Shown here piece by piece: positions 57,303 to 64,000 of a stretch of DNA of 64,000 bases. The position numbers and the translations under genes are program-made. The notes under the pieces are model-generated. The model saw only the letters and a program-made list of their open reading frames with translations. It was not told where the DNA came from and searched no databases. Position 1 is the stretch's first letter. The number at the start of each line of letters is the position of its first letter. Source of the stretch: Kitasatospora sp. NBC_01287 (GTDB lineage: Bacteria > Actinomycetota > Actinomycetes > Streptomycetales > Streptomycetaceae); the NCBI RefSeq assembly GCF_026340565.1, contig NZ_JAPEPB010000001.1:5308501-5372500 (forward strand), given 5' to 3'.

Positions 57303-57937
57303 CCGCGACCCTGCTCGCCGCCACCGGCTCGCTGGCGCCCGCCACCCGCGGCTTCCTCTCCCCGACCGGGGTGGAGATCGTCTTCGTGCTGGTCGGCCTG
57401 GCCGTGCTCGGCGCCGCGCTGATCTCGGTGACCACCAAGCAGCTGGTGCACGCCGCGCTCTGGCTGGTCGTCGCGCTCGGCGGCCTGGCGATCGAGTTCC
57501 TGCTGCTCACCGCCGAGTTCGTGGCCTGGGTGCAGGTGCTGATCTACCTCGGCTCGGTGGTCGTCCTGGTGCTCTTCGGCCTGATGCTCACCAGGGCGCC
57601 GATCGGCCGCTCACCGGACGCCGACTCGGGCAACCGGTGGATCGCCCTGGGCGTCGCGCTGGCCTCGGCCGGCACCCTGGTGACCCTGGTGGTCGACGCC
57701 TTCCGCACCTCCTGGATCGACCTGGGCGCGGGCGGCGGCTCCACCGCCGCGGTCGGCGCCAGTCTGTTCCGCTACTGGGTGCTGCCCTTCGAGGCGCTCT
57801 CGGTGCTGCTGCTGGCCGCGCTGGTCGGCGCGATCGTCATCTCCCGCACCGGCAAGGGCGGCGCCCGGCCGCGCCCGGGCCGGCTGCGCACCCGGCGCCC
57901 TGCCGGCTCCGCCGCCCCCCAGCAGCAGGAGCGCTGA
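57299..57937 (+). CDS. nuoJ: Complex I-like subunit NuoJ
   Basis: NuoJ is a five-helix membrane subunit. The 212-residue protein contains the family segment FVAWVQVLIYLGSVVVLVLF with the conserved pi-bulge helix region, preceded by ALWLVVALGGLAIEFLLLTA. A periplasmic-side loop of about 50 residues precedes the last helix (LLLAALVGAIVISR). A basic tail ends the protein (PRPGRLRTRRPAGSAAPQQQ). It overlaps nuoI by four bases; nuoK follows after six bases. Confidence 0.92.
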   Translation: MTATLLAATGSLAPATRGFLSPTGVEIVFVLVGLAVLGAALISVTTKQLVHAALWLVVALGGLAIEFLLLTAEFVAWVQVLIYLGSVVVLVLFGLMLTRAPIGRSPDADSGNRWIALGVALASAGTLVTLVVDAFRTSWIDLGAGGGSTAAVGASLFRYWVLPFEALSVLLLAALVGAIVISRTGKGGARPRPGRLRTRRPAGSAAPQQQER

Positions 57938-57943
57938 CCGCCG

Positions 57944-58327
57944 ATGCATCTCGCCTACCCCGCCGTCCTCGCCGCGCTGCTCTTCAGCATCGGCGTCTAC
58001 GGCCTGCTCGCCCGGCGCAACACCATCCTCGTGCTGATGTCCGTCGAGCTGATGCTCAACGCCGTCAACCTCAACCTGATCGCCTTCGACGCCTGGCTGC
58101 GCGACGCGCTGCACGCCGGGCAGGCGCTCACCCTGTTCACCATCACCGTGGCCGCCGCCGAGATCGGCCTCGGCCTGGCGATCGTGCTGCTGGTCTTCCG
58201 GACCAGGGGCACCGCCGACGTGGACCGGCTGACCGTGCTCGGCGACCGCGCCGCGGAGGTCCCGGCCCCGGCCCAGCCGCTCGACCTGGAAGCCGACGCC
58301 GCGTCGAAGGGCCGGACCCTCTCGTGA
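57944..58327 (+). CDS. nuoK: Complex I-like subunit NuoK
   Basis: This three-helix membrane subunit has 127 residues. The core has LLARRNTILVLMSVELMLNA with the conserved Glu in the second helix, then VNLNLIAFDAWLRD and a third helix beginning AAAEIGLGLAIVLLVFRTRG with the second Glu. The C-terminal about 30 residues are an extra hydrophilic tail. It overlaps nuoL by four bases. Confidence 0.93.
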   Translation: MHLAYPAVLAALLFSIGVYGLLARRNTILVLMSVELMLNAVNLNLIAFDAWLRDALHAGQALTLFTITVAAAEIGLGLAIVLLVFRTRGTADVDRLTVLGDRAAEVPAPAQPLDLEADAASKGRTLS

Positions 58328-60411
58328 ACCTCGCCCTCCCCGTGCTCGTCCCGGCGCTGCCCGCGCTCGGCGCCGCCGCCCTCTTCGCCACCGGCCGCCG
58401 GGCACCGGGCTTCGCCCGGCCGCTGGCGATCCTGCCGGTGGCGGCCGCCACCGTGCTGGCCCTGGTCACCGCCCTGCAGCTGGGCACCGGCAGCGCCCTG
58501 GACGCCGGCACCCGGCTCGCCCCCACCGGCGGCCCGGACATCTGGCTGGCCCTCCACCTGGACGGCTACACCTCGCTGCTCTCGGTGCTGGTCGGCGTGG
58601 TCGCCACCTGCGTGCAGGTCTACTCCACGGCCTACCTGCGCTCCGACCCGCGCTACCCGTCCTACGCCGCGCTGGTCTCGCTCTTCACCGCCGCGATGCT
58701 CCTGGTGGTCTACTCGGGCGACCTGATCGTGCTGCTGGTCGGCTGGGAGATCATGGGCATCTGCTCGTACTTCCTGATCGGCCACCACTGGGAGACCGAG
58801 GACGCCCGGGGCGCCTCGCTCAAGGCCTTCCTGGTCACCAAGCTCGGTGACGTGCCGTTCCTGTTCGGCATCTTCCTGCTCGGCGCCGACGCGCACACCT
58901 TCCGGATCACCGGGGTGCTGCAGGCCGCCGCGCACGGGCAACTGCACCACCCCACGCTGATCGCCCTGCTGCTGCTGGGCGGGGTGGCCGGCAAGAGCGC
59001 GCAGTTCCCGCTGCACACCTGGCTGCCGGACGCGATGGCCGGCCCGACCCCGGTCTCCGCGCTGATCCACGCCGCCACCATGGTCGCGGCCGGCATCTAC
59101 CTGGTGGCCCGGCTGCTGCCGGTCTTCCTGCTCTCCGGCGCGGCGCTGGTGGTGCTCGCCGTGATGGCGGCGGTGACCATGGTCGGCTCGGCGCTCTGCG
59201 CGCTGGCCCAGGACGACATCAAGCGGGTGCTGGCCTACTCCACCGTCGGTCAGCTCGGCTACATGGCCGGCGCGCTGGCCTGCGGCGACCGCGAGGCGGC
59301 CGTCTTCCACCTGGTCGGCCACGGCGCCTTCAAGGCACTGCTGTTCCTGGCCGCCGGTGTGCTGATCCACGCCGCGCACACCAACTCGCTCTCCGCGATG
59401 TCCCGGCTGCCCCGGCTGCGCGACCGGGTGCCGGACGCCCGTTGGACGCTGGGCATCGGCCTGGTGGCCCTGGTCGGCCTGCCGCCGTTCTCCGGCTTCT
59501 TCACCAAGGAGTCGGTGCTCACCGCCGCCGAGCACGCCGCCACCGGGGAGGCGCTGACCAACGGTGTCGGCCCGGCGAGCGCGGTGCCGCACGCGGCGGG
59601 GTGGCTCGTGCTGGTGGCCGGCCTGGCCACCGCGCTGCTCACCGGCGCCTACGCGACGCGGCTGTGGCTGCTCGCCTTCCCGGGCCGCCGCGCCGGTGCG
59701 CTGCTCGCCGCCGTGCCAGCCGTGCCGGCCGGGCTCGCCGATCCCGCCGCCCTCGCCACCGAGCCGGACGCGCCCTCCTCGCCCGAGGTGGACGAGGCCG
59801 ACCCCGGCCAGGCCGAGCCGGCCGCGATGCGCTGGCCGCTCTGGGTGCTGGCGCTCCCCACCATGGCCTTCGGTGTCGCCGGCCTGGACCCCGACTGGCT
59901 GCCCAAACTGCTGGACGGCGGATCGCTGCGCCCCAGTCCGGTCACCTGGGTGCTCGGCACCGGCCTCGCCGCGGCCGGGGTGCTGATCAGCTACGCGGCC
60001 TGGCGCACGAGCACCGCCCGGGCCGCAGCCCTGGTGGAGCGGGTGCCCGAGCAGGGCGGTGCGCCGGGGGCCGAGAGCCTCGTCCCCGCGACGGCAACCG
60101 CCACGCCGCCCCGACCGGTCACCGACCCGGGCCGGCTGCTGCTGGGCCCGCTCTACCGTCCGGCGCAGCACGGCTTCCACGTGGACCAGCTCTACAGCCG
60201 GCTCTTCGTGCGTCCCACCGTGGCCCTCGCCGCCCTGGTCAGGTTCCTGGACCGCGAGGTGGTCGAGGGCTACGTGCAGGCCTCCGGCGGAGCGGCCAAG
60301 CTGCTCGGGTGGGTGGTGCGCCGCAGCCAGAACGGCAACGCGCAGACCTACCTGAGCGCGCTGCTGGCCGGTGCGGTGCTGATCGCGGTCTTCGTGGCGG
60401 TCGGCACATGA
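58324..60411 (+). CDS. nuoL: Complex I-like subunit NuoL (antiporter-like proton pump)
   Basis: NuoL is the distal Mrp-type antiporter subunit of complex I. The 695-residue protein has about 16 helices. The pumping core includes VGWEIMGICSYFLIGHHWET with the conserved Glu, AGKSAQFPLHTWLPDAMAGP with the Lys, and VGHGAFKALLFLAAGVLIHA. The long lateral helix at the C-terminus is preceded by a hydrophilic insertion (GAPGAESLVPATATATPPRP). The GTG at 58324 overlaps nuoK. A 21-codon reading frame links it to nuoM. Confidence 0.94.
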   Translation: MNLALPVLVPALPALGAAALFATGRRAPGFARPLAILPVAAATVLALVTALQLGTGSALDAGTRLAPTGGPDIWLALHLDGYTSLLSVLVGVVATCVQVYSTAYLRSDPRYPSYAALVSLFTAAMLLVVYSGDLIVLLVGWEIMGICSYFLIGHHWETEDARGASLKAFLVTKLGDVPFLFGIFLLGADAHTFRITGVLQAAAHGQLHHPTLIALLLLGGVAGKSAQFPLHTWLPDAMAGPTPVSALIHAATMVAAGIYLVARLLPVFLLSGAALVVLAVMAAVTMVGSALCALAQDDIKRVLAYSTVGQLGYMAGALACGDREAAVFHLVGHGAFKALLFLAAGVLIHAAHTNSLSAMSRLPRLRDRVPDARWTLGIGLVALVGLPPFSGFFTKESVLTAAEHAATGEALTNGVGPASAVPHAAGWLVLVAGLATALLTGAYATRLWLLAFPGRRAGALLAAVPAVPAGLADPAALATEPDAPSSPEVDEADPGQAEPAAMRWPLWVLALPTMAFGVAGLDPDWLPKLLDGGSLRPSPVTWVLGTGLAAAGVLISYAAWRTSTARAAALVERVPEQGGAPGAESLVPATATATPPRPVTDPGRLLLGPLYRPAQHGFHVDQLYSRLFVRPTVALAALVRFLDREVVEGYVQASGGAAKLLGWVVRRSQNGNAQTYLSALLAGAVLIAVFVAVGT

Positions 60412-60473
60412 CGCCCGCCCAGCTGGTCACCCGTCACCCGTCCGCCCCGGCCCGCCCAGGGAGTCCCCGATGA
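60408..60473 (+). CDS. Possible 21-codon coupling frame between nuoL and nuoM
   Basis: An ATG overlapping the nuoL stop (ATGA at 60408-60411) opens a frame of 21 codons that ends in a TGA overlapping the nuoM ATG (ATGA at 60470-60473). The peptide MTPAQLVTRHPSAPARPGSP plus Arg has no recognisable function. It may simply carry ribosomes from nuoL to nuoM. It could also arise by chance. Confidence 0.3.
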   Translation: MTPAQLVTRHPSAPARPGSPR

Positions 60474-62029
60474 ACGTGCTCCTCATCGCCCTCCTGGTGC
60501 TGCCGCTGCTCGGCGCCGCCGCCACGCTGGCCCCGGCCGGCCTCTTCGGCCCGGACACCGAGACCCGCGACCGGCGCGCGCTGCGCTTCAACGCGGTGGT
60601 CACCGGCCTGGTGCTGGCGCTGGCCGTGGCACTGGCGGCCGCCTTCGACCACGCCCACCCGAGCCGGATGCAGGGCGTGGTCGACACCGCCTGGATCCCG
60701 GCCATCGGCGTGCGCTTCCACCTCGGGGTGGACGGCGTCTCGCTGCCGCTGGTGGTGCTGACCGCGCTGCTCACCTTCCTCTGCGCGCTCTACTCCACCA
60801 AGCGGCTGCCGCACGGTGCGGGCACCCCGTCCGCGCGGGCCTACACCGGACTCTTCCTGCTGCTCGAAGTCGGCATGCTGGCCACCTTCCTGGTGCTGGA
60901 CCTGCTGCTCTTCTTCCTCGCCTTCGAGATCGTGCTGATCCCGATGTACTTCCTGATCGCCCGCTGGGGCAGCGGGGCCAGGACGGCCTCGGCCAACCGG
61001 TTCATCCTCTACACGCTGCTCGGCTCGGCGGTGATGCTGCTCGGCTTCCTGCTGGTGGGGCTGAAGACGGGCACCTTCGACATGACGGCGCTGGCCGCCG
61101 CGCACGGTCACGGGCTCTCGCACGGCACCCAGGTGGTCGCCGCGCTGGCGATCGGCCTGGGCCTGCTGGTCAAGGCCCCCGGCTGGCCGCTGCACAGCTG
61201 GCTGCCCGACGCCCACACCGCCGCGCCGACCACCGGCTCGGTGCTGCTGGCGGGCGTGCTGCTCAAGATGGGCACCTACGGCCTGGTCCGGGTGCTGCTG
61301 CCGATCGTGCCCTCCGGCACCGCCACACTGGCGCCCTACCTCGGCGCGCTGGCCGCCGTCGGCATCGTCTACGGCTCACTGGCCTGCCTCGCGCTGACCA
61401 GGCCGGGCCGCAAGGGCGACCTCAAGCGGCTGATCGCCTACTCCTCGGTGGGCCACATGGGCTTCGTGCTGCTGGGCATCGCCTCGCTCACCCCGGTGGG
61501 GGTGAACGGCGCGCTCTTCGCCAACATCGCCCACGGCCTGGTCACCGGCCTGCTCTTCTTCATCGTCGGCGCGCTCAAGGACCGCTACGGAACCGCCGAT
61601 CTGGACACCCTCTCGGGCGCCACCGGGGCCGCGCTCTACGGCCGGGCGCCCCGGCTCGGCGCGCTGCTCGCCTTCGCCGCGGTGGCCAGCCTCGGCCTGC
61701 CCGGCCTGGCCGGCTTCTGGGGCGAGGTGCTGGCGATGTTCGGCGCCTTCGACCCGGCCGCGGGCCTGTCCCGGCCCGCCTTCGTCACCTACATGGTGCT
61801 GGCCGGCCTCGGGACCCTGCTGACCGCCGCCTACCTGTTGATCGTGGTCCGCCGGGTCTGCATGGGCGACCCGACGCAGCCCGCCGTCGCCCAGCCCGCC
61901 GAACTGCGCCCGTACGAGGCGGTGAGCTGGACGCCGCTGGCCGCGCTGAGCCTGCTGGCCGGGTGCTGGCCCGCGCTGCTGCTCGGGCTCTCCGATCCGG
62001 CCGTCAAGCAGCTGCTGGCAGGTGGCTGA
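60470..62029 (+). CDS. nuoM: Complex I-like subunit NuoM (antiporter-like proton pump)
   Basis: This is the second Mrp-type antiporter subunit, 519 residues with about 14 helices. It contains FFLAFEIVLIPMYFLIARWG with the conserved Glu, LVKAPGWPLHSWLPDAHTAA with the channel Lys, and IAYSSVGHMGFVLLGIASLT. The ATG at 60470 has GGGAG 8 bases upstream. nuoN follows after three bases. Confidence 0.94.
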   Translation: MNVLLIALLVLPLLGAAATLAPAGLFGPDTETRDRRALRFNAVVTGLVLALAVALAAAFDHAHPSRMQGVVDTAWIPAIGVRFHLGVDGVSLPLVVLTALLTFLCALYSTKRLPHGAGTPSARAYTGLFLLLEVGMLATFLVLDLLLFFLAFEIVLIPMYFLIARWGSGARTASANRFILYTLLGSAVMLLGFLLVGLKTGTFDMTALAAAHGHGLSHGTQVVAALAIGLGLLVKAPGWPLHSWLPDAHTAAPTTGSVLLAGVLLKMGTYGLVRVLLPIVPSGTATLAPYLGALAAVGIVYGSLACLALTRPGRKGDLKRLIAYSSVGHMGFVLLGIASLTPVGVNGALFANIAHGLVTGLLFFIVGALKDRYGTADLDTLSGATGAALYGRAPRLGALLAFAAVASLGLPGLAGFWGEVLAMFGAFDPAAGLSRPAFVTYMVLAGLGTLLTAAYLLIVVRRVCMGDPTQPAVAQPAELRPYEAVSWTPLAALSLLAGCWPALLLGLSDPAVKQLLAGG

Positions 62030-62032
62030 CCG

Positions 62033-63589
62033 ATGATCAGCACCCTTCACCCCCTGGGGCCGTCCGCCGTGAACCCGACCTCGCTGCTCGCCGTGGCCAA
62101 CCCGGGCGCGCTGATCCAGTCCGTCGACTGGGTGGCGATCGCCCCGCCGCTGATCGCCGCCCTGACCGCGCTGCTGGTGCTGCTCGCCGACCTGCTGCTG
62201 CCCGACTCCCGCAAGCGGCTGCTCGGTCCGCTCACCGTGTTCGGCCTGGTGCTGGCCCTGCTCGCGCTGCTGCCGCTGACCGGCGGCCGGCCGCGGGCCA
62301 CCTTCTGCCTGCCCGGCGGCACCGGCGGCTGCTCCTACGTGGCCGACCACTTCACGCTGGTCTTCCAACTGCTCGCGCTCGGCGGCGCGCTGATCGCCGC
62401 GCTGCTCTCGCTGCACACCGTGGACGAGGAGAAGCTGCCGGCCGGCGAGTACTGGTTCCTGCTGCTCAGCAGCGCCGCCGGGGCCGCGCTGCTGCCCGCC
62501 TCCCGGGACCTGGCCACCCTGGTGATCGCCCTTGAGGTGGTCTCGCTGCCCTCCTTCGCGCTGGTCGCCTTCAAGCGCGACGGGCGCGGCGGCGAGGCCG
62601 CGCTGAAGTTCTTCCTCTCCTCGGTCACCGCGACGGCCGTGATGCTGCTGGGCGTCAGCTTCGTCTACGCCGCCACCGGCAGCCTGCACCTGGGCGCCAT
62701 CGCGGACGGCCTGGCCCACCTCCCGGCGCGGCTGCGGCCGCTCGCCGAGGCCGGGGCGGCGCTGACCCTGGTCGGCTTCGCCTTCAAGGTGGCCGCCGTC
62801 CCGTTCCACTTCTGGGTACCGGACACCTACGCGGGTGCCCCGCTGCCGGTGGCCGGCTACCTCTCGGTGGTCGGCAAGGCAGCCGGCTTCGCCGGTCTGG
62901 CGCTGGTCACCAACCTCGCCTTCCGCCCCTACGGCCACACCTGGGGCCTGCTGCTCGCGGTGATCGCCGCCGTCACCATGACGGCCGGCAACACGGCCGC
63001 GCTGCGCCAGCGCTCCGACTCGGCGCAGGGCGCGGTGCGCCTGCTGGCCTGGTCCTCGGTGGCCCAGGCGGGCTACCTGCTGGTCCCGCTGGCGGCGGCC
63101 GGCTACGCGGGGGACGCCCACCCGCTGGGTGCCACGGTCGCGTACGCGCTGATCTACGGCCTGGTCAACCTGGGCGCCTTCGGGGTGGCCGCGGTGGTCG
63201 CCAGGACCAGCCCGGCCAACCGGCTGGACGACTACCGGGGCCTCTTCGCCCGCAACCGCTGGGCCGCGCTGGCGCTGGCCTTCTTCCTGCTCTGCCTGGC
63301 CGGTCTGCCGCCGGGCGTGGTCGGCCTCTTCGGCAAGGTGGTCGTCTTCCGGGCCGCGGTGGACGCGGGCCTGGGCTGGCTCGCGGTGGTGATGGCGGTC
63401 AATGTGGTGATCGCCCTGTACTACTACCTCTTCTGGCTGGCGAAGCTCTTCGCGCCCGGCGCCGACACCGCGCCGGCCCGGGTGCCCAGGCCGCTGGCCG
63501 TCACCCTCGGGCTGACCACGGCGGTCGCGGTGGTGCTCTCGGTGGCTCCCCAGCTGGTGCTCCAGGTGGTGGCGGGCACCCTCTTCTGA
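62033..63589 (+). CDS. nuoN: Complex I-like subunit NuoN (antiporter-like proton pump)
   Basis: This is the third antiporter-like subunit, 518 residues with about 14 helices. It contains VIALEVVSLPSFALVAFKRD with the conserved Glu, FAFKVAAVPFHFWVPDTYAG and LAWSSVAQAGYLLVPLAAAG. It is the last gene of the operon. An upstream stretch of about 30 residues before the first helix is unusually long and polar. The ATG at 62033 is three bases after nuoM. Confidence 0.94.
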   Translation: MISTLHPLGPSAVNPTSLLAVANPGALIQSVDWVAIAPPLIAALTALLVLLADLLLPDSRKRLLGPLTVFGLVLALLALLPLTGGRPRATFCLPGGTGGCSYVADHFTLVFQLLALGGALIAALLSLHTVDEEKLPAGEYWFLLLSSAAGAALLPASRDLATLVIALEVVSLPSFALVAFKRDGRGGEAALKFFLSSVTATAVMLLGVSFVYAATGSLHLGAIADGLAHLPARLRPLAEAGAALTLVGFAFKVAAVPFHFWVPDTYAGAPLPVAGYLSVVGKAAGFAGLALVTNLAFRPYGHTWGLLLAVIAAVTMTAGNTAALRQRSDSAQGAVRLLAWSSVAQAGYLLVPLAAAGYAGDAHPLGATVAYALIYGLVNLGAFGVAAVVARTSPANRLDDYRGLFARNRWAALALAFFLLCLAGLPPGVVGLFGKVVVFRAAVDAGLGWLAVVMAVNVVIALYYYLFWLAKLFAPGADTAPARVPRPLAVTLGLTTAVAVVLSVAPQLVLQVVAGTLF

Positions 63590-63728
63590 GGTGAGCGGCA
63601 CGGCTGCCGGGGTGCGCCCGGTCCGCCGCCGTGGGAGGAAGGGAACCTGAGCCCCGACCTCCTCCGTTGACCGAGCACAGAGGGATGTGACCAGAGGGCT
63701 TCCCACCGCACCACTTGGAGGGGCTGCC

Positions 63729-64000
63729 GTGCACCGCCAGCACAACGGACTGAGAACGGCCGTTCTCCTCGGTGGACTGTCGGCACTGATCCTGCTGATC
63801 GGCAGCTTCTTCGGGCGCACCGGCCTGCTCATCGGCCTGGCGGTCGCCCTCGCCACCAACGGCTACGCCTACTGGAACAGCGACAAGCTCGCGCTGCGCG
63901 CGATGCGGGCCCGCCCGGTCAGCGAGATCGAGGCACCGGTGCTGTACCGGATCGTCCGCGAGCTCTCCACCTCCGCGCGCCGGCCGATGCCCCGCCTCTA
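63729..64000 (+). CDS. htpX: M48 family membrane metalloprotease HtpX, 5' part only
   Basis: This is the first 90 codons of a membrane zinc protease that degrades misfolded membrane proteins. The start is the GTG at 63729 with GGAGG 8 bases upstream. The N-terminal segment MHRQHNGLRTAVLLGGLSAL begins two membrane helices, followed by ATNGYAYWNSDKLALRAMRA and EIEAPVLYRIVRELSTSAR, which match HtpX closely. The zinc motif HExxH is beyond the window. In S. coelicolor, from memory, htpX also follows the second nuo cluster. Confidence 0.85.
   Translation, partial: MHRQHNGLRTAVLLGGLSALILLIGSFFGRTGLLIGLAVALATNGYAYWNSDKLALRAMRARPVSEIEAPVLYRIVRELSTSARRPMPRL

Overview
The window is a 64 kb stretch of a high-GC chromosome from a filamentous actinomycete of the Streptomyces/Kitasatospora type. 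The evidence is the very high GC at third codon positions, GTG/TTG starts, ATGA/GTGA stop-start overlaps, an aerial-hyphae coat gene set (two rodlins, four short chaplins), the BldN-RsbN sigma/anti-sigma pair, a Rex-hemACDB operon and the futalosine menaquinone route. I see no tRNA, rRNA, insertion sequence, prophage or CRISPR array; the window reads as core chromosome. Comparisons with S. coelicolor below are from memory and were not searched.

Layout. 1-9.4 kb: the 5' part of a Kef-type antiporter gene, proC, a HAD phosphatase, an MFS transporter, acuC, a small HTH protein (BdtA-like), ribosomal protein bS22, an SDR epimerase and an acyltransferase, all plus strand after the antiporter. 7.9-11.7 kb: rsbN, bldN and a HAD-IB phosphatase on the minus strand. 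11.8-18.3 kb: glutaredoxin-like gene, then rex-hemA-hemC-hemD-hemB behind a Rex operator, closed by a strong terminator. 18.3-22.7 kb: a cell-surface cluster of a small secreted protein, two tandem rodlins, two convergent uncharacterised secreted proteins and four chaplins. 22.9-25.7 kb: a secreted GDSL esterase with a ricin-type lectin domain, a GNAT acetyltransferase and an unknown gene. 26-32.6 kb: hemL, a histidine phosphatase and the cytochrome c maturation set tlpA-ccdA-resB-ccsB. 32.8-36.2 kb: an unknown small gene, acyl-CoA carboxylase epsilon and beta subunits, a small membrane protein. 36.3-44.9 kb: menaquinone genes (ubiD, mqnP, ubiX, mqnE) interleaved with VOC, MOSC, PH-like, cyclase, AsnC-family and threonine dehydratase genes. 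45-53.5 kb: L,D-transpeptidase-like protein, KASIII, TetR regulator, a Ser/Thr kinase with a PQQ propeller, an HtrA-like protease and a sensor kinase. 53.8-63.6 kb: a ten-gene complex I-like operon nuoABCHIJKLMN with no nuoD, nuoE, nuoF or nuoG, followed by the start of htpX.

Two themes join the regions. The first is morphogenesis. The developmental sigma factor BldN and its anti-sigma RsbN lie 9-13 kb from rodlin and chaplin genes, and I can see matching promoter-like sequences (GTAAC/GTGAC/GCAAC, 16-17 bp, CGTTGA/CGTTGC) before rsbN, before the rodlin pair and before one chaplin. The second is respiration and redox. The window holds the NADH/NAD sensor Rex with its own operator, the haem genes from glutamyl-tRNA to uroporphyrinogen III, haem attachment to cytochrome c, menaquinone synthesis and a partial complex I.

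The least explained parts are the secreted proteins inside the rodlin/chaplin cluster, including a chaplin with a His/Asp/Cys tail, the complex I-like operon without nuoD, a UbiX with a Gly/Asp-rich insert, and several perfect palindromes upstream of genes.
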